A stretch of 64,000 bases of DNA from JBJMQS01 sp045802605. Its GTDB lineage: Bacteria; Planctomycetota; Planctomycetia; Gemmatales; Gemmataceae. Position numbers and translations under genes: made by a program. Shown in pieces: positions 26,345 through 35,852 of the stretch. The number at the start of each line of letters is the position of its first letter. Position 1 is the stretch's first letter. The stretch is from positions 1 through 64,000 of the forward strand of contig JBJMQS010000028.1 in NCBI GenBank assembly GCA_045802605.1. Reading direction: 5' to 3'. The notes below the pieces were generated by a model. That model had not been told where the DNA came from and did not search any database. It saw nothing but the letters and a program-made list of their open reading frames with translations.

Positions 26345-27319
26345 GTGAATCGGTCTACCAACTCGACCAACGCCCAATTTAGAACGGGATTCAGCATCGT
26401 CGAACTGTTGGTTGTTACAGCAATCCTCGCGGTTCTAGTCGCCTTGCTCGTGCCGGCCGTGCAATACGTTAGAGAGGCATCAGCGAAGACGTCTTGCGCG
26501 AACAACCTTCGACAAATCGGGCTTGCCCTACATGGCTACCATGGTAGCAAGGGCTACCTGCCCCCAAGCCGCATCGATGCTCCTGTCCACGTGTTGGCCA
26601 TCAATAGCGTCCGTGGTGTACCCCGCGTTGCCCATTCTTGGCTTCCATTCCTGCTACCATATCTCGGATTAGACCCCGTCTCGACCAGGTATGATTGGGG
26701 ACGCCCCTGGAACGACATCGCAAATGCCAAGGTGATTGGGACACCGATTGCCGTTTGTCGGTGCCCATCATCGTGCGGTCCCGACTTCGATGCGGGTTTA
26801 GGTGAAATCCAGTTGTCGATGTCGGCAACGAAAAATATGTCTATGTCCGCCGCGACAAGTGATTTTGGGGCCATCAGCGGCTTATCACCCGCATTGCAAA
26901 CGATTGGGCTCATTGCAACGGTCCGCGACCTGCGGGGCGCTATGATTCCAAACGAAGTGTCACGCTTCAGCGATATTCACGACGGTTTATCCAACACCAT
27001 CTTGGTCGGCGAAGATGCGGCAAGGCCGGATCGATGGCTAGTCCGCAAACTCCAGCCAGGGAGATTCAGTGGTGCTGGGTGGGCTGATCCCGAAAACGAG
27101 TTCATTATTCACGGGTTTACCCCGGACGGAATGCGAGAGCCGGGACCGTGCGTAGTGAACTGCACTAACAACAACGAAGTGTACAGTTTTCACGCAGGGG
27201 GTGCTTCGTTGCTGTTTGGCGATGGATCAGCTCGGTTTGTCGGCCAGAGAATTAGCGCTCGGATCCTTGCGGCTTTTGTGACTCGCAACGGTGGAGAAGA
27301 GGTATCTCCAGATTTCTGA
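26345..27319 (+). CDS. DUF1559 domain protein with pilin-like N-terminus
   Basis: 324 aa from GTG 26345, with AGGAG upstream. FSIVELLVVTAILAVLVALL, then NNLRQIGLALHGYHG and the C-terminal SFHAGGASLLFGDGSARFV are the family signatures. It shares its architecture with the protein at 57-854. It starts 10 bases after the sulfatase-fold gene and so belongs to the surface operon. Confidence 0.9.
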   Translation: MNRSTNSTNAQFRTGFSIVELLVVTAILAVLVALLVPAVQYVREASAKTSCANNLRQIGLALHGYHGSKGYLPPSRIDAPVHVLAINSVRGVPRVAHSWLPFLLPYLGLDPVSTRYDWGRPWNDIANAKVIGTPIAVCRCPSSCGPDFDAGLGEIQLSMSATKNMSMSAATSDFGAISGLSPALQTIGLIATVRDLRGAMIPNEVSRFSDIHDGLSNTILVGEDAARPDRWLVRKLQPGRFSGAGWADPENEFIIHGFTPDGMREPGPCVVNCTNNNEVYSFHAGGASLLFGDGSARFVGQRISARILAAFVTRNGGEEVSPDF

Positions 27320-27371
27320 TGAAGAGAAATTCTGGGGTCAGTCAGAGCCGACTTGAAGTAAGGCGCAATCA

Positions 27372-27815
27372 GTGAAGATTACGCAGAAACCAGTACGTCT
27401 AGTCGCTGGCATGCTACTTGCGGCTGCCGCCGTGATCACGAGTTCGTGTGGCCGCGAGCGAGGAGGCCCGGCTTTCTGTCGCGTGAGTGGAAGACTGTTT
27501 TGTGATGGGCAGCCAGCCAAGAATGCACTTGTGGTGCTCCATCCAATTTCGCAGAACGGCCGATGCGGCGGATGTCCGGTGGGCAACGTTGATCATGACG
27601 GCGTCTTCGTTCCGAGGACAATCGTCGGAGACTATGTGTACGAAGGCTTAGCGCCTGGTGAATACAAGGTTGCTATCACATGGCCTGAAAAAGCATCGGA
27701 TTATTCTTCGGACAAACTCAAAGGCAGGTATGCGGATCCCAACAAGAGTGGAATCCGACTGACCGTCAGTGATGGGCGGCCTAAGTTAAGGGACATTGAT
27801 TTGACGTTAGAGTGA
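27372..27815 (+). CDS. Small lipoprotein with carboxypeptidase-regulatory-like fold
   Basis: 147 aa from GTG 27372. Signal peptide with lipobox ITSSC-G. The mature part has VSGRLFCDGQPAKNALVVLH, GVFVPRTIVGDYVYEGLAPG and EYKVAITWP, the layout of small planctomycete lipoproteins with a beta-sandwich transthyretin-like fold. Last gene of the surface set. Confidence 0.75.
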   Translation: MKITQKPVRLVAGMLLAAAAVITSSCGRERGGPAFCRVSGRLFCDGQPAKNALVVLHPISQNGRCGGCPVGNVDHDGVFVPRTIVGDYVYEGLAPGEYKVAITWPEKASDYSSDKLKGRYADPNKSGIRLTVSDGRPKLRDIDLTLE

Positions 27816-27902
27816 CGCCGAACAAGAGTTTATTGAGCGACCCATCCGTCCTGGTCAAAACATTCGCCACGGCTAGAGACTAGCAATGGTCGATTTCCGT
27901 AT

Positions 27903-28139
27903 TCACGTGGCCTGTACGAGTGAAAACCATTCCGCGTGGTCGCCCGCCAACACCTGCCAAGTAAGTTCGACGTTAACGTCAGACGCCACCTCGACCGCCG
28001 TGGGCGGCATTGGTTCGTGCAGGGACAACAGAAGGCCCAGCGACAAAGAACGTTCCAATGCTCGATGCCGGCACGCGTCTAGAGTCGGATCAGCTGGTCC
28101 CTCGCCTGGGATGACAGTTTGAATTGACGTGATTTTCAC
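27903..28139 (-). pseudogene. dndE: dndE-like remnant
   Basis: 78 codons starting GTG 28139, overlapping the dndD stop by 4 bases. RALERSLSLGLLLSLHEPMP and WQVLAGDHAEWFSLVQ resemble the central and end parts of DndE, a small protein of the DNA phosphorothioation system that binds nicked DNA. The usual N-terminal helix region is short or altered. Given the decayed dndD beside it, it is probably non-functional. The name rests on context plus partial similarity. Confidence 0.5.
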
Positions 28140-29750
28140 GTGATTACCTCCGACGGCTCCTCGCTCGCCCAGAAGTAGCCCTTCTCAATCTCCGTATCCG
28201 TCGAAAGGATAATCGTCTGATGGTTCGCGTTCGGAAAATACTGTTCGACTATGTTCTGTCGGTGTTCCGAGTCGAGGCGAGCCATCGGCGTGTCGATGAT
28301 CGCCGGCAACTGTCGCGGCGCAGCTTGTGCGAGACCCGACAGGACCGCGATCGCGAAGACCTGTTTCTCGCCTTCCCAGAGACGGTCCTACGGGATGCCC
28401 GTTCCGGTGTCGTCGAACAGGTCGATGCGAACGTGTCCGGGTGGATATGCACGCGGGCGACGAGCGTCTGCTTACGGAGAAGGAACCGGAATGAGGGGGT
28501 GACGAGGTCCGAAAGGCGATCGACCTTGTGCGACGATGCACGACGGAGAAATTCCGCCATCGTGACTTGCGTGCGCCGCGCCATCCTCAGGGACACCGAC
28601 AGTGCGATCTCACGATCGACGATCTTCCGCCGGACATTTGTGAGCGCCCGGTCCAAACCGTCCCGTTCCCGCCGCAGTGAGTAGATTGTCTGCGTGAGGC
28701 GCCGAGCCTCGCCTTCCAGTTGTCCGAAAAGCTGGCCGCGTTTTGCAATTCCTCAACGAGCGCGGCGATCGTGGCGTCGGCGGGAGTAGCGGCAAGAAGT
28801 CGCGTGTATTTTTCATGTGCGGTTTGTTCGCGTTCGAGCCGGCTGAGAAGCTTCTTAAGCTGTTCGCGGAGCTTGTCCAAATCGCCGCCGGTGAGCCGGG
28901 TCAACGCCGCCGCCCCTGAAAGGGCGAGATGCGATGTAACGCCGGTTTGATCGGCGTGTACCTCTCGGTCCGGATTCCATGATTGCTCGCAACTTCGCCA
29001 CCACGCCGCTCTCGCGTACTACCCTGCGGAACTGGTTGTGGATTCGGCCGTCGCGATCGCGCATCGCCGATTGCACCATCGCGCCCCGCTGTGACGCGTG
29101 TTCGAGTTCGTCTTGATGGCGGACGCTGTGTACGGCTTCACGGACGAGCAAGAAAGGGAGCTCTCGCGAGCAAAGTGTGCGCAGTTCCCCATCGATCTCC
29201 TCGACTGTTGCTTTTGCCGTCTGAGCTTCGCCTGCACTTCGACGCGCCGCTGCCAATGCTCTCCTCCCGCCGCGGCGAATGTCGCCTTCGCCTTGGCCAA
29301 CCGGTCCTCGGCTCTTAAGTAGCGGGTTTTCGAGTGTCGACCGCTCAGCTTTGGCCTCGGCGAGTTCCGCGGACTTCGACTCAAACCTACTGCTGCAGAT
29401 CCCGCGCCCGCTCGTCGGCGGTCCGGTCGAGAATGCTCTCCGATAATCGCTTCTCGACGACCACGGCGTCGCTGATGAGCCGTTCGGCGAGGTCGAGTCC
29501 GAGAAGCGATTTGATGGCGATTCCGAGAGCCGGCGTGTCGGATTCGTTTTTCGTGAGAAAGCGAATGTTCTCGGCGTCGAAGAAAAACAGTTGCGAAATG
29601 CCGACGGGATTCAGTTACTCGACGAAGTCGTTCTACTGTTCAGAGAGCAGCTGGTCGACTGCGTCGTCCTTCGCGACCTTCAAATTGCCTAAACGAGTCG
29701 GCCGGCGAAAATGCTTGCGCCGGATGCGTCCATCGTGCAATGTGCTCTGC
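28136..29750 (-). pseudogene. dndD: dndD remnant (DNA phosphorothioation ATPase)
   Basis: DndD pieces in changing minus-strand frames can be read in order: DQLLSEQ, a TAG where Trp is expected, NDFVE, TAA, then GISQLFFFDAENIRFLTKNE and IKSLLGLDLAERLISDA. A coiled region follows (GELRTLCSRELPFLLV). The ending has EKQVFAIAVLSGLAQAA, the Walker B LPAIIDTPMARLDSEHR and HQTIILSTDTEIEKGYF. DndD is an SMC-like ATPase acting with DndB, C and E. The first 100 or so residues with the Walker A are missing, and stops and frameshifts are scattered, so the gene is dead. Confidence 0.8.
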
Positions 29751-29752
29751 CA

Positions 29753-30163
29753 ATGGCGAAACGACGCGGTCCGGACCGGCCAGAAAGCGAGTCTCATCCA
29801 CCCTCGCGTCCCCAATTGCCGGCGGTCACTCACCTCCAGTTCCTGGTGCTCGACTATCTCGCTCGCGCCGCGGAAGGATTGGGCGCCAAGGAACTCAGCG
29901 ACCGCCTCGCCGAGTATTCCGATGACTACCGCGGGCCGAAGTTCTACCAGCTCATGGGCCGCCTCGCGGATGCGAAATTGGTGGAGGCCGGCCAACGGGA
30001 TTTCAACGTCGCTGGCACGATCGTAACGCGAACTTTGTACAAAATAGCGCCGGCGGGCATGGCCGCCTGGCGCGTGACCGCCGAGTTCTATCGCGTGCGG
30101 ATCGCCCTGAGTCGTGAATTGGGCAAGGACACGCGGCGGCATGACCGCAAAGGTGATCTTTGA
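29753..30163 (+). CDS. Winged-helix (PadR-like) DNA-binding protein
   Basis: 136 aa from ATG 29753. The core reads HLQFLVLDYLARAAEGLGAK, ELSDRLAEYSDDYRGPKFYQ and LMGRLADAKLVEAGQRD, then TRTLYKIAPAGMAAWR, a winged-helix layout with recognition helix around GPKFYQLMGRL. Probably a transcription factor. It diverges from the dndD remnant and could once have controlled that cluster. Confidence 0.6.
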   Translation: MAKRRGPDRPESESHPPSRPQLPAVTHLQFLVLDYLARAAEGLGAKELSDRLAEYSDDYRGPKFYQLMGRLADAKLVEAGQRDFNVAGTIVTRTLYKIAPAGMAAWRVTAEFYRVRIALSRELGKDTRRHDRKGDL

Positions 30164-30854
30164 TCCTCCGTTCGTTGTCGGAGGTTCGATGGAATCGGAA
30201 CCGCGCTCGATTCGACGACACCGATGGGACGCGCGGCTTGCCGAGCGAGGTCTGACCATTCGCGGTCAGTCGGACGGTTTTGTATGCCGGGCCACCGATG
30301 ACGAAGTGCCCGTCGAGCGGCTTAAGGTCCAATTTCGGCAACCGCAAATACACCTGCCACTCGGCATCCATCGCGTCGGCGATGGCGGCCATAGGCAGCA
30401 AGCAAGCACCTTGATTGCATGTCCTGTTATCGAAGTTGCCGATCTGGGAGTGTAGACGTCCACCTCGGAGCGGTCGGAGGTCGTCTCGCGAATGAAAATG
30501 TCCTACGCGGATACCGCGATTGTGAAATAACCAAGGTGAGATTGACGCAACTGGATTCTCACCGGAAATGCGTCAGATGCCTGACTTGTCGCTCTTTCAA
30601 CCTAGCTGCAAATTTCTCCGCCTTTCGCCCATTCGCACCCTCGCACAGGTGACACAGCCTGCGCATCAGGGTTTGAGGGTTGTGATCACATCTTGTTGAT
30701 TAATGACAACCTCTTTCATCGGCTTCAAGTCTGACAACGGACTGGAACATTTGGAGGGATATTCGGACGTTTTGCGAGAAAACGAAAATTCCACTGAATG
30801 ACCTTCTGATCGACCTTCAATTCGAAAAGCTCGATTAGCTGACATTCCCATTCC
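30164..30854. other. Region without a recognisable gene
   Basis: No convincing coding sequence. A short minus-strand frame (about 30210-30401; WQVYLRLPKLDLKPLDGHFV) reads like protein but has no known relative and no clear ribosome site. It may be another fragment of a decayed gene. Base composition falls towards AT to the right. Confidence 0.4.
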
Positions 30855-31184
30855 TTTGCGCGGGCAATCCGAGACGTGGACGTGCTGACCCGTCCGAAAC
30901 CGAGGATCAAGTTCCCGTGAATGACGCCCGAGCGTGTTGACCTGTTCCTTCAAAAACTCGCTAGCATGGCAGTTTTGGTGAACGACGTGCCGAGTTCGGG
31001 AATTCCGCTCCGTGACAGTGCGGAGCGTCCGTACCTTGATCTGGCGCTGTCTACGGAGGCGTCTTATCTGGTGAGCCGCGACAACGACCTTTTGGACTTG
31101 ATGAATGATGAGGTGACCAAGAATCAGTCAAAGGGTCTCGCAATCGCACATCCCGCAAAGTTCATAGCGATCGCGAACAAATAG
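30855..31184 (+). pseudogene. PIN-domain toxin remnant
   Basis: The frame reads RDVDVLTRPKPRIKFP, TGA, MTPERVDLFLQKL, and on to YLDLALSTEASYLVSRDNDL and AHPAKFIAI. This order matches putative toxins of the PIN superfamily (COG1569-like). The in-frame TGA at 30918 splits the gene, and the N-terminal half with the first catalytic Asp is absent. No antitoxin gene is visible. Confidence 0.6.
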
Positions 31185-31402
31185 TGAGATCATTCGGTAT
31201 TTGCATCAGGCCTACCGTGTCTAGCGGGGACTATATATAAGGAGGCGCGAGCGGAGCCGGATAAAAGGACGTTATCCGACACAAGAACTTTACCAGACTA
31301 GATCACGGGACAGAACAAAGTACGCGTCAATTTTGCCTCGCCGTAAACTGGAGAAAGTCGTGCGCATCAAAACATAGAGTAGCAGGCTTGGCTACAGCAG
31401 AT

Positions 31403-33208
31403 TCACTTTCTAGGGACTAACTCGTCGAACAGCCTTTGGGCAAGAGTTTTGACTTTCCATGTATCGACAAAGTGAAAAAAGCATATCCTCACCCAAGGAC
31501 CGCGTTCATCTCCATCGAACACCCGCACATATACGCCATGCCCTTCTAGTAGTTCCTGCAATTCTTTAGCTGAAAAAGCCTGTTCCCACTTCCAATTGGG
31601 CTTAGGTCTGACAGTGATCATTGACGACATATCGGAAGCTACTCTACGCCCTACAATTGGTCGAACGACCCTCAGTTTCTCCTTCGTAAGTTCTAAAAAC
31701 AATTCAACCGCTAATCGACGTCGGCGGCGGAATTCTGCCATGTTCTCGTCGGTCAGCGTTTTTAGCGACGCATGTAGACCGATAATTCCGCGCGCGCTGA
31801 CTGTTGAGTTAGGCAGACCATTACCATCGATCCATGCGTCATACGACAAGGGACTCTCCGTTCCCAATTGGCCAACCACATGCTCCAGGTACAAGAGGAT
31901 GCCACATGGTTCAGGGCTTAGGAGCCACTTGTGAGCACTCAAGACAACGAATTTAATGCGATCATCCCAAGATCTGTTCAAGATTTGCGATGGCCCACAT
32001 TCAAAGTGAGCCGCATCGAGAATGACGTGCGGAAACGCCTGATTTCTCGCTTTGAGTTTCGCGGCGAGCGCATCCAGAATTGATATGACCGGAACAACGT
32101 GGCCGGTGGTCGAACAGACATCACTTAGGATCAGGACCGGCGTACGGGCGATGCCCGTTTTGTCGTTAGCGTTTTGCTGCAGAATCCTGACGATTTCATC
32201 GTGCGATTTTTCCTCTTGGCTTCTCCAGGATGGATTTGCCGGGATTGCGATCCGCGCAGATGCTTTATGGGATGTGCAGAACGCGGTCGCTAGTTGAACA
32301 ACTACTTGATGCTCAAAGGGGGAGACAATGATCAATTTAGGGCCGGGAATTCGCAATAGCGCATGTTCGATTGCCCGACAGGTTCCCGGGAAGAAATCGA
32401 TCTTCACTTTACCGGCCGGCTCCCAATGAAAAAATAGACTCCGAATCGCTGTTCGGGATTTGTCGGCCATTTTTTGCAGAACCTCAGCTGACGCACCTGA
32501 CCCTGGAATCGAATTGTTGTATTCCCTCCAAAAATGCTGGAAATTCTTTGCAATACAGCGGATTTCGGGAGAGATCATCCCCGCATTGAAGTCCAGTAAG
32601 TTGTTTCCATAAGTGGGTGCGAATCGGCCCGGAAAGTCGTCCAGATGGGCGCGAGTAAGGTACTGTTGCAACGCAGTTGTGAACGTCGAAGTAGGCGACA
32701 ATTGTGACACCGCTTGAGTTGCCGCCAAGGCAATTGGAACTAGCCACGCGACCGCAGCTATGACGTGGCTAACCGTCGTCTGTTGGTATGATTCGTAGGC
32801 GTAGCTGAAGTGCTGGCCATCGAATAAAAGTCCTGAAACGTCCTGCATCGCGCGCCCGAGCAAGAAGCCAAAGGCCATTAGCAGCGCGGCGACCGTATGA
32901 ATCGCAAAGGCCAGTCGTCGATCATGCCGAATACGACGTTGCTTTAACCCTCGTAGGTCCCAGATTCTCACAACGACGCCAAAAACGACAGGTAATCCAA
33001 AAAGAACAGCCAGCCCGTAATAGAAGAGCATTTGTATTGTCTCGGTCACGATGTACGGAATATGCTCCACCGCAAAAAGGACCGATAAGTCTTTCGGCCA
33101 AAAGCGTGCCAGATCGCCAATTACGAACAGCAATAAGACGGCATCCACCAGAGAAGCTGCCCATAAACCATTTCGAAAGAACATCATCAGGACGTTGACG
33201 ATCGCCAT
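31403..33208 (-). CDS. Membrane-anchored class V aminotransferase-fold (PLP) protein
   Basis: 601 aa. The first 170 residues hold about four membrane helices (LWAASLVDAVLLLFVIGD; MLFYYGLAVLFGLPVVFGVV; FAIHTVAALLMAFGFLLG; VIAAVAWLVPIALAATQAV). From about residue 200 a cytoplasmic fold-type I PLP domain follows: LILSDVCSTTGHVVP, Asp at about 398 in VILDAAHFECGP, and Lys at about 427 in VVLSAHKWLLSPEPCGIL, the expected Schiff-base position. Fusion of this enzyme class to a membrane domain is unusual. It lies 14 bases after the binding-protein gene, so the pair is probably a sensor-enzyme unit. Substrate unknown. Confidence 0.75.
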   Translation of the reverse strand: MAIVNVLMMFFRNGLWAASLVDAVLLLFVIGDLARFWPKDLSVLFAVEHIPYIVTETIQMLFYYGLAVLFGLPVVFGVVVRIWDLRGLKQRRIRHDRRLAFAIHTVAALLMAFGFLLGRAMQDVSGLLFDGQHFSYAYESYQQTTVSHVIAAVAWLVPIALAATQAVSQLSPTSTFTTALQQYLTRAHLDDFPGRFAPTYGNNLLDFNAGMISPEIRCIAKNFQHFWREYNNSIPGSGASAEVLQKMADKSRTAIRSLFFHWEPAGKVKIDFFPGTCRAIEHALLRIPGPKLIIVSPFEHQVVVQLATAFCTSHKASARIAIPANPSWRSQEEKSHDEIVRILQQNANDKTGIARTPVLILSDVCSTTGHVVPVISILDALAAKLKARNQAFPHVILDAAHFECGPSQILNRSWDDRIKFVVLSAHKWLLSPEPCGILLYLEHVVGQLGTESPLSYDAWIDGNGLPNSTVSARGIIGLHASLKTLTDENMAEFRRRRRLAVELFLELTKEKLRVVRPIVGRRVASDMSSMITVRPKPNWKWEQAFSAKELQELLEGHGVYVRVFDGDERGPWVRICFFHFVDTWKVKTLAQRLFDELVPRK

Positions 33209-33222
33209 ACTCTGTCGTCTCG

Positions 33223-34491
33223 TTACTTGGGTAACTCCGCCGCCAGGTCGTCGCTAGTGTATTTCCGCGCAAGCTTAAACGTCGCCTTGGTGGCCTGATC
33301 AGTAGAGGCTTCGAAGATATAGTAGCTAGATACGCTATTTACGTGGCTAAAATGATATGGCGTCTGCCCTAGACCTCGTAAGGGGTAATCGCCGCTTCGA
33401 AGGGCATCTATTATCGATGCACGTGAAATTGGCAAGTTCCTCGCTGTAAGTTCTGTTATTACCTCGCTGAGCAAGAGCAGGGCATCGTAACCCAATACAT
33501 GATAAGATTCGTCGTCGCGCTCAACGTGCATCGCTTGTCGAAGGTCTCGGACTTTGTCCGGCGTATCAAGTTCGTCTAAAGGTGGGCAAGGGAAACACAC
33601 GTACGCCTTAAATCCGGACGTATTGAGAATCGGAACTTTACAACTGTCAGTCAGGATCAAGGGTGGTCGGTTGGGTTCGGCGGAAGCCGAGTATACGTTC
33701 CGGAACTCCTCAATTACTCCGTTCACTTTGTTGGCGTAACCACAATACACAATAGCATCGAAGCGGTTCATCGCCGCTTTGACGTGCGATCGCAGGTCTG
33801 CGAGAGAATGATTTTCCAAATCGAATCGGCAGAAGTCCGTAGGGCGGACATACTTGCCAATTTCGTGTGCAAGAAAAACGGAATAGGTACCCGCTTCCTT
33901 ACTGCTGTCGTAAATCACACAAAGTCGTCTCTTTTTCAGGTTATGAATGGCGAATAGTCCGACGGCTTTTGCTTGCGCGGTATCGTCTAAGGGGAGGCGA
34001 AAGCAATTGGTAAATGTACGTTTCGTATCGTCGGCAATAGCAACTTTTGGGTTGGTTGCGATAGGCATTATGAGCGGAATGCCAACGCCGCAATAGGCGG
34101 GAATGGCGGCATGGGTCGTGGATGAAGTGCCGTGCCCAATGACGGCAATGACTTCAGGTCGATGACTCAGCGCGCCGGCAATAAGGGAAGCGTTCACTGG
34201 GTCGCCAAAGTCGTCAATTGAGTGTAGGGTCACGAGACTCGATAAACCCTTGAATTGGTTCAATTTGGCTGCCGCGAGGACGCCCCTATGCATCGCCCGG
34301 CCTTGCTCTATGTTCGGCGTGGTGTTTTCCGCGGCAGGTGGCTTCACTCCAGGAACGGCCAGCGTTGTCTCAACACCGTCGCCGACGACAACGATGAAAA
34401 ATTTGTCGTGCCGAGGGTTCTGAGAAGAGGGCGCGCAACCATTCACAAAGGTAAATGCTAGGGGTGCGATGAGCAAAGCGCGAAGACTCAT
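33223..34491 (-). CDS. Periplasmic-binding-protein-like lipoprotein
   Basis: 422 aa. Lipobox FVNGC at the N-terminus. The body has the type 1 periplasmic-binding (LivJ/receptor-ligand) layout: NIEQGRAMHRGVLAAAKLNQ, EVIAVIGHGTSSTTHAAIPA, IPLIMPIATNPKVA, RRLCVIYDSSKEAGTYSVF and FDAIVYCGYA. No permease or ATPase of an ABC transporter is nearby. Its only partner is the membrane PLP protein downstream, which suggests ligand sensing rather than transport. Confidence 0.8.
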   Translation of the reverse strand: MSLRALLIAPLAFTFVNGCAPSSQNPRHDKFFIVVVGDGVETTLAVPGVKPPAAENTTPNIEQGRAMHRGVLAAAKLNQFKGLSSLVTLHSIDDFGDPVNASLIAGALSHRPEVIAVIGHGTSSTTHAAIPAYCGVGIPLIMPIATNPKVAIADDTKRTFTNCFRLPLDDTAQAKAVGLFAIHNLKKRRLCVIYDSSKEAGTYSVFLAHEIGKYVRPTDFCRFDLENHSLADLRSHVKAAMNRFDAIVYCGYANKVNGVIEEFRNVYSASAEPNRPPLILTDSCKVPILNTSGFKAYVCFPCPPLDELDTPDKVRDLRQAMHVERDDESYHVLGYDALLLLSEVITELTARNLPISRASIIDALRSGDYPLRGLGQTPYHFSHVNSVSSYYIFEASTDQATKATFKLARKYTSDDLAAELPK

Positions 34492-34631
34492 GGGCGCTGC
34501 CTGTCATGTCGTCCGTGTATTAAATTCATCTGACTCTTGCAGATGTCGCACGGGTTCTCTTGTCCGCATATGAGTTCACAATTCCATCGAAAGCCTGCCA
34601 TCATAGCCATCAATTTGGCCACGATCCCTGA

Positions 34632-35075
34632 TCAGAGATCATTCTCGGAGTCGGGATCGAAAATGTCAGAAGGAAAAAACAAATCAATAGCGCGATAGCC
34701 TGTCGAAAACAACTCGGCGTAAGGAATTTGCTGACCTCCCTCAGCGTCAGCGGCCGCGATGACGGCTCGTCCCTGAGGAGTTGAAATACACGCAACTACT
34801 TTTCCTTTGAAATAGTGCATGAGACGTATTTCATCTCGCAAACGTTCGACTTCGGCTGATGAACATGAACCTCTAGACTTAAGTACTTCATTTAGAGTTG
34901 AATCGATCGCAGGATCATTTAATTCGCTGAGTCGAATGAACCCTGTTTGATCGAATTCTGACTGCCTATTTTGCAGGTCGTCGGACGGCATTCGTGAGGT
35001 GGAATCTTTATCGTAACGAGGTTGCCTTCGATGGGACGCCAGAGGCGCTTTCTGGGTGAAGGCGATCTGCGACAT
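34632..35075 (-). CDS. Hypothetical protein upstream of the binding-protein/PLP pair
   Basis: 147 aa, soluble, with a polar N-terminal 60 residues and then DEIRLMHYFKGKVVACISTP, GRAVIAAADAEGGQQIPYAE and an acidic end (FDPDSENDL). No family recognised. It lies 140 bases before the lipoprotein gene on the same strand and may be the first gene of that operon. Its codon use and AT content match the pair rather than the GC-rich element to the right. Confidence 0.5.
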   Translation of the reverse strand: MSQIAFTQKAPLASHRRQPRYDKDSTSRMPSDDLQNRQSEFDQTGFIRLSELNDPAIDSTLNEVLKSRGSCSSAEVERLRDEIRLMHYFKGKVVACISTPQGRAVIAAADAEGGQQIPYAELFSTGYRAIDLFFPSDIFDPDSENDL

Positions 35076-35459
35076 GTGGCGAGCCTCGTTGGGCTAGATG
35101 CCTGGTTGGAGATAGGCAAAAATTCAAACCAGAATTAGTGCGCTAGAATATATGATAGTACTGGAAATGCAAGACCATTCGCAGAAATTCATTTCGCTCG
35201 GTTTACCGGCAGAGTCGTGGCGTTACCGTTGGTGCCGATGATTTGCAGGTGAGAGGCCATTAATCACCGCGGCAGTTGCGCAAGATCTTCGCCAAGGCTC
35301 TCGGCCAGATCGGAATCTCCCTCTTATCTTGGCTCAACAGCCGCGTACCGGTGGACGCCGCCTAGTCCCGGTTCCTTCCTAGCGAGTATGCAACTTCGTT
35401 CAGCACGTTTTCGGTGCTATCGCCGTATGTCCGTAGCAACCTGAGGGTGCAGTTAGAAA
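35076..35459. other. Region without a recognisable gene
   Basis: Nothing protein-like on either strand. It forms the left border of the GC-rich integrative element and should contain one of its attachment sites if the element ends here. No direct repeat with the right end was found by eye. Confidence 0.4.
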
Positions 35460-35486
35460 AGCCCCCTGTTCGACGCAGGGGGGTTC
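35460..35486 (-). terminator. Rho-independent terminator
   Basis: On the minus strand ACCCCCCTGCG-TCGAA-CAGGGGGC, then TTTTCT, located just past the stop of the small gene at 35505. It ends the leftward operon of the integrative element. Confidence 0.8.
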
Positions 35487-35504
35487 TTCCCTAGACTTCT
35501 TGCC

Positions 35505-35852
35505 TCAGAATGGCACTTCGCCTTTGCCTGACACAGGAGGGTTGTCGGGCACTTCGTCCTCCGCTGATTCGCCTGGAAGCGGCGTCGTCCGGATAAACTC
35601 ATGCGCGGCTTCGAGCGCGAGTACAAGCGATGGGATGTCCGTCCCCCGGAGCGAGCCGGCGTCCTGCCAGTCGCCATCTTTGTTTCGGAAACGGCGAGGG
35701 GCGATGGTGATGCTGCGGTAGTAGCGAACGCCGTCTTCGGTCTTGACTTCATTCAGCCAGACGGCGACTCCGACGCCGCCGTGAAAGGGACCGTACTTGC
35801 GTTCCGCTTGACGTGGGGTCGGGGTCGCGCGCTTGGTCTTGGTCGCGGACAT
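35505..35852 (-). CDS. Small element protein, paralogue A
   Basis: 115 aa. Basic N-terminus, then VAVWLNEVKTEDGVRYYRSI, IAPRRFRNKDGDWQDAGSL and LALEAAHEFIRTTPLP. The order R-x-K-D-x-D/G-x-W-Q, S-F/L-R-G and a helix with A-x-E-x-A also appears in the protein at 46125, so the two are paralogues. They lie at the ends of the two modules, each followed by a terminator. Function unknown; single-strand DNA handling is possible but speculative. Confidence 0.65.
   Translation of the reverse strand: MSATKTKRATPTPRQAERKYGPFHGGVGVAVWLNEVKTEDGVRYYRSITIAPRRFRNKDGDWQDAGSLRGTDIPSLVLALEAAHEFIRTTPLPGESAEDEVPDNPPVSGKGEVPF

Noticed and set aside
27886..30026. Several plus-strand ORFs across the dndD region
   Set aside because: The translations are Arg/Ser-rich and featureless, whereas ordered DndD motifs are readable on the minus strand.
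33223..34491. Binding-protein lipoprotein considered as part of an amino-acid ABC transporter
   Set aside because: No permease or ATPase gene lies nearby; the only coupled gene encodes the membrane PLP protein.
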